A stretch of DNA of 64,000 nt from Paenibacillus sp. V4I7 (GTDB lineage: Bacteria; Bacillota; Bacilli; Paenibacillales; NBRC-103111), in contig NZ_JAUSZD010000002.1 in assembly GCF_030817275.1 (NCBI RefSeq), forward strand, positions 6,262,001 through 6,326,000, written 5' to 3'. Numbering within the stretch: position 1 is the stretch's first letter; every line of letters begins with the position of its first letter. Positions 9,272 through 18,289 of this stretch are shown in pieces. A program made the translations under genes and the position numbers. The notes beneath the pieces are model-generated. The model worked only from the letters and a program-made list of their open reading frames with translations, had not been told where the DNA came from and made no database searches.

Positions 9272-10318
9272 TTAGTTGAGCACGCCCAAACTACTCATTT
9301 CCTCTTCCATCTCTCGTCTTAGCGACAGCTTATCATCATCTTCCATAAACGCGGCATCTACGCCATTCATGATCAGCTTAACCAGCTCCGGTGTCGTAAA
9401 GCCAAAGCGATCCGCGAGCACCCGGTATTCATTGGTAATGTTCGTACCCGATACGCTGGGGTTATCTGTATTAATCGTCACGACCAGCCCTTGCTCCAAA
9501 TATTCGCGAATCGGGTAGGCTTCCCAACCGGAAACGGCCTTCGTTTGGATGTTGCTGATCGGGCACATTTCGAGCGGGATGCGGCGATCCTTGACCATTT
9601 CCAATATGGACCTGTTCTCCTTCAATCTAACACCGTGCCCAATTCGAACAGCACCGAGGTTCGTAACGGCTTCAAACACGTTGATCGCTCCCGCTGCTTC
9701 ACCAGCATGGATGGTGATTGGAATACCAAGTCTTCCTGACTCCGCAAAAACCTCCCGGAAACATTCCGGCGGATACGACGCCTCATCACCGGCTAAGTCG
9801 ACAGCGACTAAGCCTTTCCCTACATACTTAGCAGCCGCTTCGATCACCTCTAAGTTGCTTTCGCAAGAATGATTTCTCATACAGATCGCAATGACGCCGA
9901 CTCTCACACCGAAATCACGCTGCCCCCGCTTCATTCCCTCGACCACATGATGAATCGTTTCCTCAACCGTCAAACCGTTGTTCCGGTGTAGCTGCGGTGC
10001 AAAACGAACTTCCACATATCTGCAATTATGCTCAGCAGACTGTTCGACGACCTCATAAGCAACCCGCTCCAAAGCTTCAGCAGATTGTAAAAACTGTGTA
10101 GTAAAATCAAATTTGCTTAGATATTCAATGAGACTTCCGCACTCCTCACCTACACGCATATGTGGAATGAGTCCATCTGTATCATAAACAGGAAGTTCAA
10201 TGCCTTGCCTACGAGCGAGATCCAGAATCGTCTCTGGCTTCACACTTCCATCCAAGTGCAAGTGAAGATCAACCTTGGGTAATCTCGCTAATAGATCGTT
10301 AGTACGCATGTTATTCAT
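9272..10318 (-). CDS. add: adenosine deaminase
   Basis: This is a 348-aa metal-dependent amidohydrolase converting adenosine to inosine in purine salvage. It has the zinc motif DLHLHLDGS at residues 17-25, HAGEAAG (catalytic Glu), GHGVRL, and NTDNPSVSGT with the zinc Asp. Length matches the family. GGAGAG lies 7 nt before the chosen ATG. It is transcribed alone, ending in its own terminator. It differs from the Bacillus adenine deaminase type by these adenosine deaminase motifs. Confidence 0.93.
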   Translation of the reverse strand: MNNMRTNDLLARLPKVDLHLHLDGSVKPETILDLARRQGIELPVYDTDGLIPHMRVGEECGSLIEYLSKFDFTTQFLQSAEALERVAYEVVEQSAEHNCRYVEVRFAPQLHRNNGLTVEETIHHVVEGMKRGQRDFGVRVGVIAICMRNHSCESNLEVIEAAAKYVGKGLVAVDLAGDEASYPPECFREVFAESGRLGIPITIHAGEAAGAINVFEAVTNLGAVRIGHGVRLKENRSILEMVKDRRIPLEMCPISNIQTKAVSGWEAYPIREYLEQGLVVTINTDNPSVSGTNITNEYRVLADRFGFTTPELVKLIMNGVDAAFMEDDDKLSLRREMEEEMSSLGVLN

Positions 10319-10471
10319 CTTCCATCTCTCCTTTTCTTTTAATCTCGTAACGCGCTTTTAAGAATTTTAATAACTTTACTCGAATGTCATGATTATGTCA
10401 ATATATATGACAAATATTTCGTTTTATTAATATATGCGTTAGGTATGGTGACATTGCATGAAATTCTCGAA

Positions 10472-10517
10472 ATAAAAAAAGATCCACTTCAGGGTCATTC
10501 ATCCCCCTCTGTGGATC
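10472..10517 (-). terminator. terminator of the AlkD-like gene
   Basis: GATCCAC and GTGGATC enclose a second partly paired arm (AGAGGGG with CCCTGAA, minus strand). Seven T follow on the minus strand. Confidence 0.75.
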
Positions 10518-10524
10518 TCCTATA

Positions 10525-11208
10525 TCATTTTTCCTTACGATGAATCACTTTCAAAGCTTCCCTTACGCTTAGCGGCGAAAGCTCCGTACTTGCAACGAAA
10601 GACTGTACGGCCGCAGCGTCTGTCTTCGAATACTCACGAAGCGCCCACCCTATTGCTTTGCGGATGAAGAATTCCTTTGAATCGGCCATGCGTTTGATAC
10701 AGCTAAACAGAAGCGGTACATCCGTCCGTTGTTTATACTTTAGTTGGAACAATATCGCTGTTCTTTGCAGCCACATATGATCCGAAGCTAGCCACTTATC
10801 CACATAGGATGGAATCAACTCAGGAAACCTCTGCAAATGAAAGCCGATTAAGTGATCAGCGATCATATCCACGGTGTCCCACCACGATTTTGTCACAACG
10901 AAATGCTCCAAGACATCGATATGCTCCCGTTCAGCGGTTTTTCGCAGCCCTGTAAGGACCAATAATGCCGTGTAGGCAAACTCGCGCTCCGACAATTCCC
11001 AGAGCTCTTTGGCAACTTTGACCCCCTCCTCACCTTTAGGGATGCCATGTTCCTTCGTGAACTTCTTGGTCAATGCTACTCGCGCTGGATTTCGGATCCC
11101 GAGAAATGAGAAATGATTCTTCATGTAGGCTTCCATACTTGGTGCATTTGCCGTGTCACGGTGCGCTCTTAGCCAAGCTTCCAGCTTGTCCGTATAAGGG
11201 GATGCCAT
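10525..11208 (-). CDS. DNA alkylation repair protein, AlkD family
   Basis: This 227-aa HEAT-like-repeat protein resembles AlkD, the DNA glycosylase that removes positively charged 3-methyl and 7-methyl purines from DNA without base flipping. The residues expected at the DNA-facing groove are present: WWDTVDMIADHL (Trp and catalytic Asp), LQRTAILFQLK (Arg) and RKAIGWALREYSK (Trp). Length matches AlkD. GGAGG lies 10 nt before the ATG. It is a single gene between two terminators. Activity is inferred from family. Confidence 0.9.
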   Translation of the reverse strand: MASPYTDKLEAWLRAHRDTANAPSMEAYMKNHFSFLGIRNPARVALTKKFTKEHGIPKGEEGVKVAKELWELSEREFAYTALLVLTGLRKTAEREHIDVLEHFVVTKSWWDTVDMIADHLIGFHLQRFPELIPSYVDKWLASDHMWLQRTAILFQLKYKQRTDVPLLFSCIKRMADSKEFFIRKAIGWALREYSKTDAAAVQSFVASTELSPLSVREALKVIHRKEK

Positions 11209-11329
11209 CGGTTACGTACCTCCTTTTTAACCTATCGGCTATATGCTTTATTGTAGCAATTCCAAAGTAATTCGGGTATGCTTATAGCAGAATTTTTGCT
11301 ATAGACTACATATCGGAGGAGAGAACTAC

Positions 11330-12127
11330 ATGACTTACAAACTAGTTGCCGCTGACTTAGATGATACGCTGCTGCGTGATGATCTAACCATCTCACAAGA
11401 AACTATTGATGCTATGCACCAGGCTGTTGCCAAAGGCGTAACCGTAACGATTGCAACGGGAAGAAGCTTCCCATCCGCCGCCAAGATTGCCAACCAGATC
11501 GGACTTAATGTTCCGATTATCACCTATCAAGGCGCTTTAATCAAAAATCTACTTGATGAGGAAGTCCTCTACGAGCGTACAGTCCCTGTTGAAAGCGCCC
11601 GCCTCCTGCTCGATTTCTGCGAAAAGCGCGACCTTCATCTACAGCTTTACCATGGAGATCAGCTTTATGCTGGTGAAGATAACGAAAAGATTAAAGCCTA
11701 CGTGCGTCTTTCCAAGACGCCTTATATCATTGGTGATCTGCGCCAATGGATTGACATCCCTCAGCCTAAGATGCTTATCGTAGATACACCGGAAGTTTGC
11801 GACCAACTGCGCGAAGAGCTGCTGCCTCTGCTGGGAGATAAGCTGCACATTACGAAGTCCAAACCGCACTACTTGGAATTCATGCATAAGGAAGGTACCA
11901 AAGGACATGCGATTACTTTCCTTGCCGAGCATATCGGCTGCTCCTTAGATGACGTTATTGCTCTGGGCGATGCTTGGAATGATCGTGAAATGCTGGAAGT
12001 CGCTGGACTTGGCGTCGCCATGGACAATGCGCTGCCGCAGCTCAAGGAGCTGGCGAACTACGTGACGAAGAGCAATAACGACGATGGCGTTAGACATGTT
12101 ATTGAAAAGTTTATTTTGAATACGTAA
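11330..12127 (+). CDS. HAD-superfamily phosphatase, Cof type
   Basis: This 265-aa cytoplasmic HAD IIB hydrolase has nucleophile motif I DLDDTLL (residues 9-15), motif II TIATGRS, and motifs III/IV with a downstream Lys and GDAWNDREML. The C2b cap lies between motifs II and III. Cof-type enzymes dephosphorylate sugar phosphates, FMN or pyridoxal phosphate; the substrate cannot be told from sequence. CGGAGGAG precedes the ATG. It is monocistronic with a long terminator. Confidence 0.9.
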   Translation: MTYKLVAADLDDTLLRDDLTISQETIDAMHQAVAKGVTVTIATGRSFPSAAKIANQIGLNVPIITYQGALIKNLLDEEVLYERTVPVESARLLLDFCEKRDLHLQLYHGDQLYAGEDNEKIKAYVRLSKTPYIIGDLRQWIDIPQPKMLIVDTPEVCDQLREELLPLLGDKLHITKSKPHYLEFMHKEGTKGHAITFLAEHIGCSLDDVIALGDAWNDREMLEVAGLGVAMDNALPQLKELANYVTKSNNDDGVRHVIEKFILNT

Positions 12128-12152
12128 GAGTACCTAAAAGTACGCAAGAGCT

Positions 12153-12199
12153 AAACCGATTCCATCTGCATGGTTCACATGTGCAGGAGTCGGTTTTTT
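12153..12199 (+). terminator. terminator of the HAD gene
   Basis: AACCGATTCC and GGAGTCGGTT pair at the base. ATCTGCATG and CATGTGCA extend the stem, and TTTTTT follows. Confidence 0.88.
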
Positions 12200-12287
12200 A
12201 TTTGCAATCGCTTGTTTTTTGGACATATCCTGTCCCTCCGGCTTATATATTACAATAGAATCAGACCATCTCCGGAGGTGTTTCCAC

Positions 12288-13063
12288 ATGGGAATTTTTC
12301 CATTAACGCTGCGCTCTCTCTTTGAACGTTCACAAACCTTGTTCCCCAAAAAAGAGGTTGTTTCACGTACAAGCACCGGCATCCATCGATATACGTATGC
12401 CGATTTCAGGAGACGTGCGAAGCAGTTATCCAGCTCCCTGCAAGCATTCGGTGTGAAGCCCGGCGATCGGGTTGCTACTTTTGCCTGGAATCACCACTGG
12501 CATCTAGAGGCTTATTTCGCCATGCGGAAGACCGTTTTCTCTTCGTCGATGAGACCTTACTCCCTATCATAGAGAAAATTCAGGATCAACTTACGACGAT
12601 AGAGGGCTATATTTTGATGACGGACAAAAAGGAATTGCCTCCTACTTCTTTACATCCCGTCTATTTATATGAGAACATGATAGAAGGCGGCGACCCTCAG
12701 TATACATACACTGCCGACATTAATGAAAGCGCTCCCGCAGGCATCTGTTATACATCTGCGACAACGGGCAATCCCAAGGGTGTGGTGTATTCTCATCGCG
12801 GGATCTACTTGCATTCCCTCTCCATTGGTCTAGCGGATACAGCAGGAATCGTTCCAGGACGGTTGGTTCTATAGCGGAGATATCGCGGTTATTGACAGTG
12901 AAGGATTTGTGAAGCTGGTGGACAGGGCCAAGGATCTGGTCAAAAGCGGCGGGGAATGGATTTCGTCTCTCGACTTATCAACGAAATACCTAAATCGTCG
13001 GTCGGTAAATTTATGAAACGCGAGCTTCGCGAGCAGTATCAAACCTATTTTACAGGAGACTAG
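12288..13063 (+). pseudogene. relic of an AMP-forming acyl-CoA synthetase
   Basis: Pieces of one acyl-CoA ligase occur in order but in different frames. The N-terminus starts after a good GGAGGTG box (FERSQTLFPKKEVVSR). Next is EDRFLFVDETLLP in another frame, then the ATP loop TSATTGNPKGVVYSHRG (normally TSGTTG), then QDGWFYSGDIAVIDSEGF and DLVKSGGEWIS back in the first frame, and finally EIPKSSVGKFMKRELREQ, ending TAG. Intact family members need about 1,600 nt; only 776 remain. At least three internal deletions are visible: about 35 codons after the N-terminal piece, well over 200 between the ATP loop and the adenylate motif, and most of the C-terminal domain. The following thioesterase keeps its ribosome site inside the last codons. 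Confidence 0.9.
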
Positions 13064-13069
13064 ATAGCA

Positions 13070-13519
13070 ATGAATAATTTTGAATTAGAGGGCTTCCGCT
13101 TTTTTACACCAACGAAAGTTCGTTTCTGTGAAACCGATGCGAACGGACACCTTAGTCACCTTTCTTCTGTCATTTACATGGAGCAAGCCCGCTGTGAGTA
13201 TATGAACGGTTTGGGTTTATTTTTTGCAAATTCGGATGGTAATCTGGCTGGTAAAACCTTCTTTCTCGTCAGCCAAAGTGTCGAATACAAGTCTCAAGCG
13301 CATTTTAACGATAACCTCGATATTTATATGAAAGTGAGCCGGATCGGCATTTCATCGATTGAAACTCAGTATGCCATTGTTAAGCGGGAGAATAAGCAGC
13401 TTGTGAGCTTCGCTACCAGCACCGGCGTCTATGTCGATGTTCATACACAAAAAGGCACCCCGCTCCCAGAAGATTTAGCAAGCCGTATCGAGCAATTCGA
13501 AACTTCGTTCCTAGGGTAG
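13070..13519 (+). CDS. acyl-CoA thioesterase, hotdog fold (4HBT-like)
   Basis: This 149-aa hotdog-fold thioesterase is of the 4-hydroxybenzoyl-CoA thioesterase/YbgC group. The N-terminal RFCETDANGHLSHLSSVIYMEQAR matches the family pattern (x-Asp-x-x-Gly-His, then a Tyr-Glu-x-Ala-Arg helix); only its first half is given as the diagnostic motif, CETDANGHL. It should hydrolyse acyl- or aryl-CoA in the cytoplasm. GGAGAC 9 nt upstream lies inside the 3' end of the acyl-CoA synthetase relic, so the pair was once translationally coupled. The SDR gene downstream suggests a fatty-acid degradation cluster. Confidence 0.85.
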   Translation: MNNFELEGFRFFTPTKVRFCETDANGHLSHLSSVIYMEQARCEYMNGLGLFFANSDGNLAGKTFFLVSQSVEYKSQAHFNDNLDIYMKVSRIGISSIETQYAIVKRENKQLVSFATSTGVYVDVHTQKGTPLPEDLASRIEQFETSFLG

Positions 13520-13579
13520 CAGCAATAGAGCAGCATTTACAGCATTAATTATTAGCAGCGTAAATTGATGATGAAAGGC

Positions 13580-14440
13580 GCGATGGATATGTTCGATGCA
13601 ACCTTGCTGAAGGATAAAGTCATTCTTATTACAGGTGGCGGTACCGGTCTGGGCCGTGCTATGGGCGAGAAATTTCTGACTTTGGGGGCAAAACTAGCGA
13701 TAACCAGCCGACGCGAGGAGGTACTCGCTAAAGCGGCTGCCGAAATGGGCAGTGATGGCAAAGAAGTATTCTACAAAAGCTGTGATGTGCGTGACCCGCT
13801 TCAAGTTGCCGAAATGGTAGCCGCCGTGGAACATCACTATGGCCGTATTGATGTACTGATTAATAATGCAGCCGGCAACTTCGCCAGCCCGACAGAAAGT
13901 TTATCTCCGCGCGCTGTGGATGCGGTGCTGGATATCGTCCTTCATGGAACGTTCTATACCACGTTAGAAGTGGGCAAAAGATGGATCGAGCAAGGCGTCG
14001 GCGGTACGATGCTGAACATCGTCACCTCTTACGCCTCCACCGGCTCGGCCTTCGTTGTACCGTCGGCTGCGGCCAAGGCCGGCGTGCTTGCGCTGACGCG
14101 CTCACTTGCCGTCGAGTGGGCGCGTCACGGCATCCGGCAAGTCGCTATCGCGCCGGGACTCTTCCCAACTGACGGCGCGTGGAGCCGACTGGCTCCGACA
14201 CCCGAGCTGTCGGAGAAGCTCTTGAACCGCGTGCCGCTGCGGCGGGTCGGTGAGAAGGATGAGCTCGCGAACCTTGCAGCTTATCTGATTTCGGACTACG
14301 CCGCGTACATTAACGGCGAAGTGGTCACAATCGACGGCGGCGAATGGCTGCAGGGCGCCGGACAGTTCAACGACCTGCTCGAGGTGACCGAGGAGCAGTG
14401 GATTGGGCTTGCGGAGATGACACGCAAGGGCAAGTCGTGA
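13580..14440 (+). CDS. SDR oxidoreductase, 2,4-dienoyl-CoA reductase-like
   Basis: This is an SDR of about 286 aa with TGGGTGLGRAMG (cofactor loop), NNAAGNFASP, and PSAAAKAGV in place of the usual YxxxK. The Tyr-less active site with NNAAGNF is typical of 2,4-dienoyl-CoA reductases (FadH/DECR type) that reduce unsaturated acyl-CoA using NADPH. The open frame extends to an ATG at 13565, but AAAGG at 13570 supports the ATG at 13580 or 13586. It lies about 60 nt after the thioesterase. The 3' half is clearly GC-richer than the 5' half. Confidence 0.85.
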   Translation, partial: AMDMFDATLLKDKVILITGGGTGLGRAMGEKFLTLGAKLAITSRREEVLAKAAAEMGSDGKEVFYKSCDVRDPLQVAEMVAAVEHHYGRIDVLINNAAGNFASPTESLSPRAVDAVLDIVLHGTFYTTLEVGKRWIEQGVGGTMLNIVTSYASTGSAFVVPSAAAKAGVLALTRSLAVEWARHGIRQVAIAPGLFPTDGAWSRLAPTPELSEKLLNRVPLRRVGEKDELANLAAYLISDYAAYINGEVVTIDGGEWLQGAGQFNDLLEVTEEQWIGLAEMTRKGKS

Positions 14441-14751
14441 TTTTAGGTACGCTTATTTGCTTACTTATTTGCGTAATGTTGTATTTTGCACAACATTACG
14501 CAAGTTAATCCACGTTTTCCCCGTGAATGTTGCAGAGTTAACACAACAATTCTAGCCAAAAAGTAGCTTTCTAGCATAAAAAAAGGCTTCATTGTTGCAC
14601 GTTATGCAACATCTTCTGCTTGCCCAGTGAGAAATCAAGGAAATTGTTGTACGATGTACAACTCTATTTCCCGACCTGGTTCCCTCTGTTTTCTCTGTTT
14701 ACCTGTACCTAATCTCCCTACTTCTTCTCTTCTTTTTCTCGAAATACCCCA
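14441..14751. other. intergenic region with palindrome array, no gene
   Basis: No coding frame fits here. The stretch holds four TTGTTGCA-type palindromic units (14471-14665, described separately). Confidence 0.7.
14471..14665. repeat. array of four TGTTGCA palindromic units (locus 1)
   Basis: Units at 14471-14501 (perfect 11-bp stem GCGTAATGTTG / CAACATTACGC), 14522-14551 (AATGTTGCA ... ACACAACAATT), 14590-14612 (ATTGTTGCA ... TGCAACAT) and 14642-14665 (ATTGTTGTA ... TACAACT). The approximate core is AWTGTTGYA-N5-TRCAACAWT. Units are spaced about 50-65 nt and the intervening sequences are unrelated. The same family appears again at 23731-23917. Confidence 0.85.
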
Positions 14752-14799
14752 CAAAAAAAGATCCTGGTCGGCAAGATGAACTTGCGTCGGGATCTTTTG
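14752..14799. terminator. bidirectional terminator after the sugar permease operon
   Basis: AAAAGATCC and GGGATCTTTT pair at the base, and GCAAG with CTTGC at the tip. A-runs and T-runs flank both sides. It should end the minus-strand ABC operon. Confidence 0.7.
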
Positions 14800-14971
14800 T
14801 GCTTCAATCAAGCGGATTGATTAGAACAAACCAAATTCCTACCAGATGATTTGGCTGTTTTAACACCGTATCGCCATTTGGAATCCAAGGATAGTGATTT
14901 TATTTATTCACACCATTAATTATTGGTTTTAGACTGCTGTATATAGTATAAGACTTGTTCTATATCCAAAC

Positions 14972-15844
14972 TTATCCTTTGACAGCACCAGCCGTCATTC
15001 CCTTCATAATCTGCTCCTGGAACAGCAAGAACACGATAATGGTTGGCAGTACGGCAATGGCAAGTGCAGCCATCGTCAATTCGTAATCGGTCATATACCC
15101 TGTAGCAAAAGCAGATAAACTCAGCGGAACCGTCTTAAGCGCAGGCTTGCTGATAAAGACTAGTGCGAACGCAAAATCATTCCAAAAACGTAAAAATCCT
15201 AAAATCGCAACCGTAGAGAGCGCTGGCAAGCTAAGCGGAAGCATCATTTTAAAGAAAATACCCCAATAGCCCGTACCGTCGATTAACGCTGCTTCCTCAA
15301 TTTCTTTGGGAATCGTAATTAAATAAGCCGCAATGACGAAGATGGCTAATGGCAGTTCAAAGGCCACATAAGGTAAAATGAGTGCGCCGTATGAGTTCAG
15401 CAGGCCGATTTTTTTCATAATAATAAATAGAGGTACGAGTGTACTATGGATCGGAATGAGCATTCCGAGTAGGAATAAACCCATGAAAAATGGTTTCCAT
15501 TTAAATTCAAACCGCGACAAAACAAAGGCTGCCAGTGCTCCAATGACTAGGGTCAGCACGAGCGAGGCCACCGTCACTACGGTAGAGTTCCAGAGCGAGA
15601 GACCCATACCCGATACTTTCCATGCTCGAACGATATTGTCCCATTTCCAAACAGTCGGCAGTAAAAAGGGCCGCGAATGAAATTCCTCATTGGACTTTAA
15701 AGCACTCATAAATAACCAAATTAACGGGTAAAGCGTAACAAGTGCGTACAGGGTCAAACAGACGTTGATGACACCGCGCGCCCACCCTCTTCGCTTCTTA
15801 CCTCCAGCGGGAAAACCCGTCTGCATCGATACAACCTGCTCCAT
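14972..15844 (-). CDS. carbohydrate ABC transporter permease, MalG/AraQ type
   Basis: This 290-aa inner-membrane permease has six predicted membrane segments and the EAA loop EAALIDGTGYWGIFFKMMLP (residues about 195-214) that contacts the ATPase. It forms the CUT1 heterodimer with the permease encoded just upstream. GGAGGG lies 7 nt before the ATG. No ATP-binding subunit is encoded nearby, as is common in Bacillota, where one shared MsmX-type ATPase serves many transporters. The substrate is unknown and probably an oligosaccharide. Confidence 0.92.
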   Translation of the reverse strand: MEQVVSMQTGFPAGGKKRRGWARGVINVCLTLYALVTLYPLIWLFMSALKSNEEFHSRPFLLPTVWKWDNIVRAWKVSGMGLSLWNSTVVTVASLVLTLVIGALAAFVLSRFEFKWKPFFMGLFLLGMLIPIHSTLVPLFIIMKKIGLLNSYGALILPYVAFELPLAIFVIAAYLITIPKEIEEAALIDGTGYWGIFFKMMLPLSLPALSTVAILGFLRFWNDFAFALVFISKPALKTVPLSLSAFATGYMTDYELTMAALAIAVLPTIIVFLLFQEQIMKGMTAGAVKG

Positions 15845-15872
15845 AGATGTCCCTCCTGAGAGAATTTATTTC

Positions 15873-16748
15873 CTAACGATAGTCTCGTTTCATGAGATAT
15901 TGACTGCCAACGATTAATAATAAACTAAGAATAATGATTGCCGTGGAAATGGCGCTGCCAAAACCGAAACGATACACATTGAATGTGCTGTTGTACATAT
16001 AAGAAGCAAGCAGTTCCGTGGAGTGTGCCGGTCCACCGCCCGTCATGACATAGATGAGATCGAACGCCTTCAAGCTTCCGGATATGCATAGCACGACGGC
16101 TACTTTGACTGTATCCCATATCATAGGCAGTGTGACTGCAAACAATTTGCGCACCGGACCCACGCCGTCAAGCTGAGCAGCGTCTTCAATCTCAGGTGAA
16201 ATATTTTGTAGAGCAGCAATAAACATAATCATGTAGGGACCAATATAATTCCAGATGATCGGCACCATGAGCGCGAACATCGATACTTTCGGATCGGAGA
16301 GCCAAGATTTCTTCCAGCTTTCAAGCCCGATGCCCTCAAGTAAGAAGTTGAGAATACCGATTTGCGGGTGGTAAATGTATCCCCAGATGATCCCGACAAC
16401 AACCGAAGAAAGCACCATGGGCATAAATACAGAAGCTCGAATAACACGTTGAAATAGTGTACTGCGCATGAGCAGAAGCGCTAATACCATAGCAATCGGA
16501 ACCTGACCGAAAACGGAAGCTGCAACGATAAGCATGTTATTTTTAAAAGCTTTCCAGAAGATTGAGTCTTGAATCACTTCTACATAGTTGTCAAATCCGA
16601 TAAATTTGGCAGCTCCGATACCTTTCCAGTCGAAAAAGCCGTAGTAGGCTGACCAGAAAATCGGTACAATGACAAAAAACAGATAGAGTATTAAGGCCGG
16701 AAGCAGCCCTATGGTAATGAATCCTCTGATTCTTGCGGATACGGTCAT
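15873..16748 (-). CDS. carbohydrate ABC transporter permease, MalF/UgpA type
   Basis: This 291-aa permease has six membrane segments and the EAA loop EDAAQLDGVGPVRKLFAVTL. It partners the following MalG-type permease. AAGGAGGG lies 4-5 nt before the ATG. It is separated from the binding-protein gene by a terminator-like hairpin, which would keep the permeases at a lower level than the binding protein. Confidence 0.92.
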   Translation of the reverse strand: MTVSARIRGFITIGLLPALILYLFFVIVPIFWSAYYGFFDWKGIGAAKFIGFDNYVEVIQDSIFWKAFKNNMLIVAASVFGQVPIAMVLALLLMRSTLFQRVIRASVFMPMVLSSVVVGIIWGYIYHPQIGILNFLLEGIGLESWKKSWLSDPKVSMFALMVPIIWNYIGPYMIMFIAALQNISPEIEDAAQLDGVGPVRKLFAVTLPMIWDTVKVAVVLCISGSLKAFDLIYVMTGGGPAHSTELLASYMYNSTFNVYRFGFGSAISTAIIILSLLLIVGSQYLMKRDYR

Positions 16749-16772
16749 AACTTCCCTCCTTGCTATCTTTTT

Positions 16773-16808
16773 TGAAAAAAGGCTCCAGCCGGGCTTTGGC
16801 TGGAGTCC
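16773..16808 (-). terminator. attenuator-like hairpin between binding protein and permease genes
   Basis: On the minus strand GGACTCCAGCC and GGCTGGAGCC pair, followed by six T. Placed just after the solute-binding gene, it probably causes partial termination. Confidence 0.8.
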
Positions 16809-16820
16809 TGTGGCCGTACT

Positions 16821-18167
16821 TTATTTGCCGACGGCTTTAGCTTGCGCGTCTTGAATTTTTTTGGCTATATCCTCAGGCTTGCCACCCATAAGTAGCTCTT
16901 GAAGACCATTGTTCACGACATCGGCACTAGCAGAGCTAAGCTTGCCATCGTAAACTGGCGTTTTCTTGACCGTGTTCATCATTTTGTACACTTCTGCAAA
17001 CAAGGAAGATACTTTGGTTGTATCCAAGTCTACTTTGTAGCTAACGAGTTGGTTGCTTTCCAAGATGGCTTTCTGTGCTTCTGGGCCAGACAAGGTATAG
17101 ATCAGTTCATAGGCTGCGGCTTTCTGAGCGCCTGTAACTTTCTTACTCATACCAAGTCCTGTTCCTACTACGCCTGAAAGGGAGTTCGGATCACCTTTAC
17201 CGTTAGGCACGGTGGGCAGAACGGTAACAGCCATGTTAGCTAAAGCTTCTTTGGACGTATTCGACGCTAAGTTCGGTAATGCCCAACCGCCATCGATCAT
17301 CATGGCTGCTTTACCTTGAGCAAACATTTGTTCCATTTGTGTATTATCAATGCTGTTGAAGCCTTCTTGGAAGGCGCCAGCCTTACCCAGCTGTTGGAGA
17401 TACGTCAAGGCTTGAACGAATTCTGGATCCGTAAATTTGGCACCATTCTGATCCACTGCTTTCAGGAACCATTCCGTACCTGTTACACGGTCTGCAAGTG
17501 AGCTGAGAATGCTGGATTGCGCAACCCAAGCTGCTTTGTTGCCAAGTGCGATTGGTGTAACATTATTCTTTTTGAACGTATCCACCAGCTTCATGAGATC
17601 GTCCCATGTCTTAGGCGGCTGTACATTATATTTGTTAAAGATTTCTTTGTTGTAATAAAGGAGCGAAGTAGGAGATAGAGCCATCGGTGCGCTGTAGGTT
17701 TTGCCTGAGATCGTGAAATCATCAAATGAGCCTGGCATGAAACCGTTCTTCCATTCCGCTTTGCTATCGAGCAGCTCATTAATCGGCTGAATCAAATCAC
17801 CACCGACAAATTCCTTGGTCATGACACCTGGCCACATCACGAAAAGATCTGGCATTTCATTAGCGGCAGCTACCGTTTTTAACCGTGGACGGTACCCATC
17901 GGGCGGAATTCCCTGTATATCTAACTCGACATTCGGGTGATCCTTCTTGAACTTTTCCATATATTCACGCATCGTTTTGGCGCGGAGATCTTCACCTGTA
18001 TAGTTGTGCCAAATCGATAATTTTACTTTCTCAGCTGCTTTGGCTGCATCTGTCGATTTGGGAGACGTGGTACCTGCGGCACCCTCTGTTGTTCCACTTG
18101 AACCACAACCGGCTAATAAAGCTAATGACAACGTGGCCGCCAGTGTAACGATCAATGACTTTTTCAT
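16821..18167 (-). CDS. extracellular solute-binding lipoprotein (sugar, family 1)
   Basis: This 448-aa lipoprotein has lipobox LLAGC (Cys about 21), then a Ser/Thr/Gly/Ala linker and a two-lobe family 1 binding protein (KVKLSIWHNYTG start, MIDGGWALPNL typical of sugar binders). It should capture an oligosaccharide outside the membrane for the two permeases. AGGAGG precedes the ATG. The gene is preceded by about 120 nt after the regulator gene, likely holding its own promoter controlled by the YesN-type regulator; I cannot define the site. Confidence 0.92.
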   Translation of the reverse strand: MKKSLIVTLAATLSLALLAGCGSSGTTEGAAGTTSPKSTDAAKAAEKVKLSIWHNYTGEDLRAKTMREYMEKFKKDHPNVELDIQGIPPDGYRPRLKTVAAANEMPDLFVMWPGVMTKEFVGGDLIQPINELLDSKAEWKNGFMPGSFDDFTISGKTYSAPMALSPTSLLYYNKEIFNKYNVQPPKTWDDLMKLVDTFKKNNVTPIALGNKAAWVAQSSILSSLADRVTGTEWFLKAVDQNGAKFTDPEFVQALTYLQQLGKAGAFQEGFNSIDNTQMEQMFAQGKAAMMIDGGWALPNLASNTSKEALANMAVTVLPTVPNGKGDPNSLSGVVGTGLGMSKKVTGAQKAAAYELIYTLSGPEAQKAILESNQLVSYKVDLDTTKVSSLFAEVYKMMNTVKKTPVYDGKLSSASADVVNNGLQELLMGGKPEDIAKKIQDAQAKAVGK

Positions 18168-18289
18168 TTTGTTTGACCTCCTAAAAGTTTTCGTAGATAC
18201 ATAAGTTCAAGCTTCTCTCTGAACTTTAGTATAGAGGACATATTCAGGAGGGGGTACGGGAGAAACTTCGGCGCAGAGGGGGACATTAT

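Noticed and set aside
14471-14665. CRISPR array
   Set aside because: Units are diverged palindromes with irregular steps, there are only four, and there are no cas genes or identical direct repeats.
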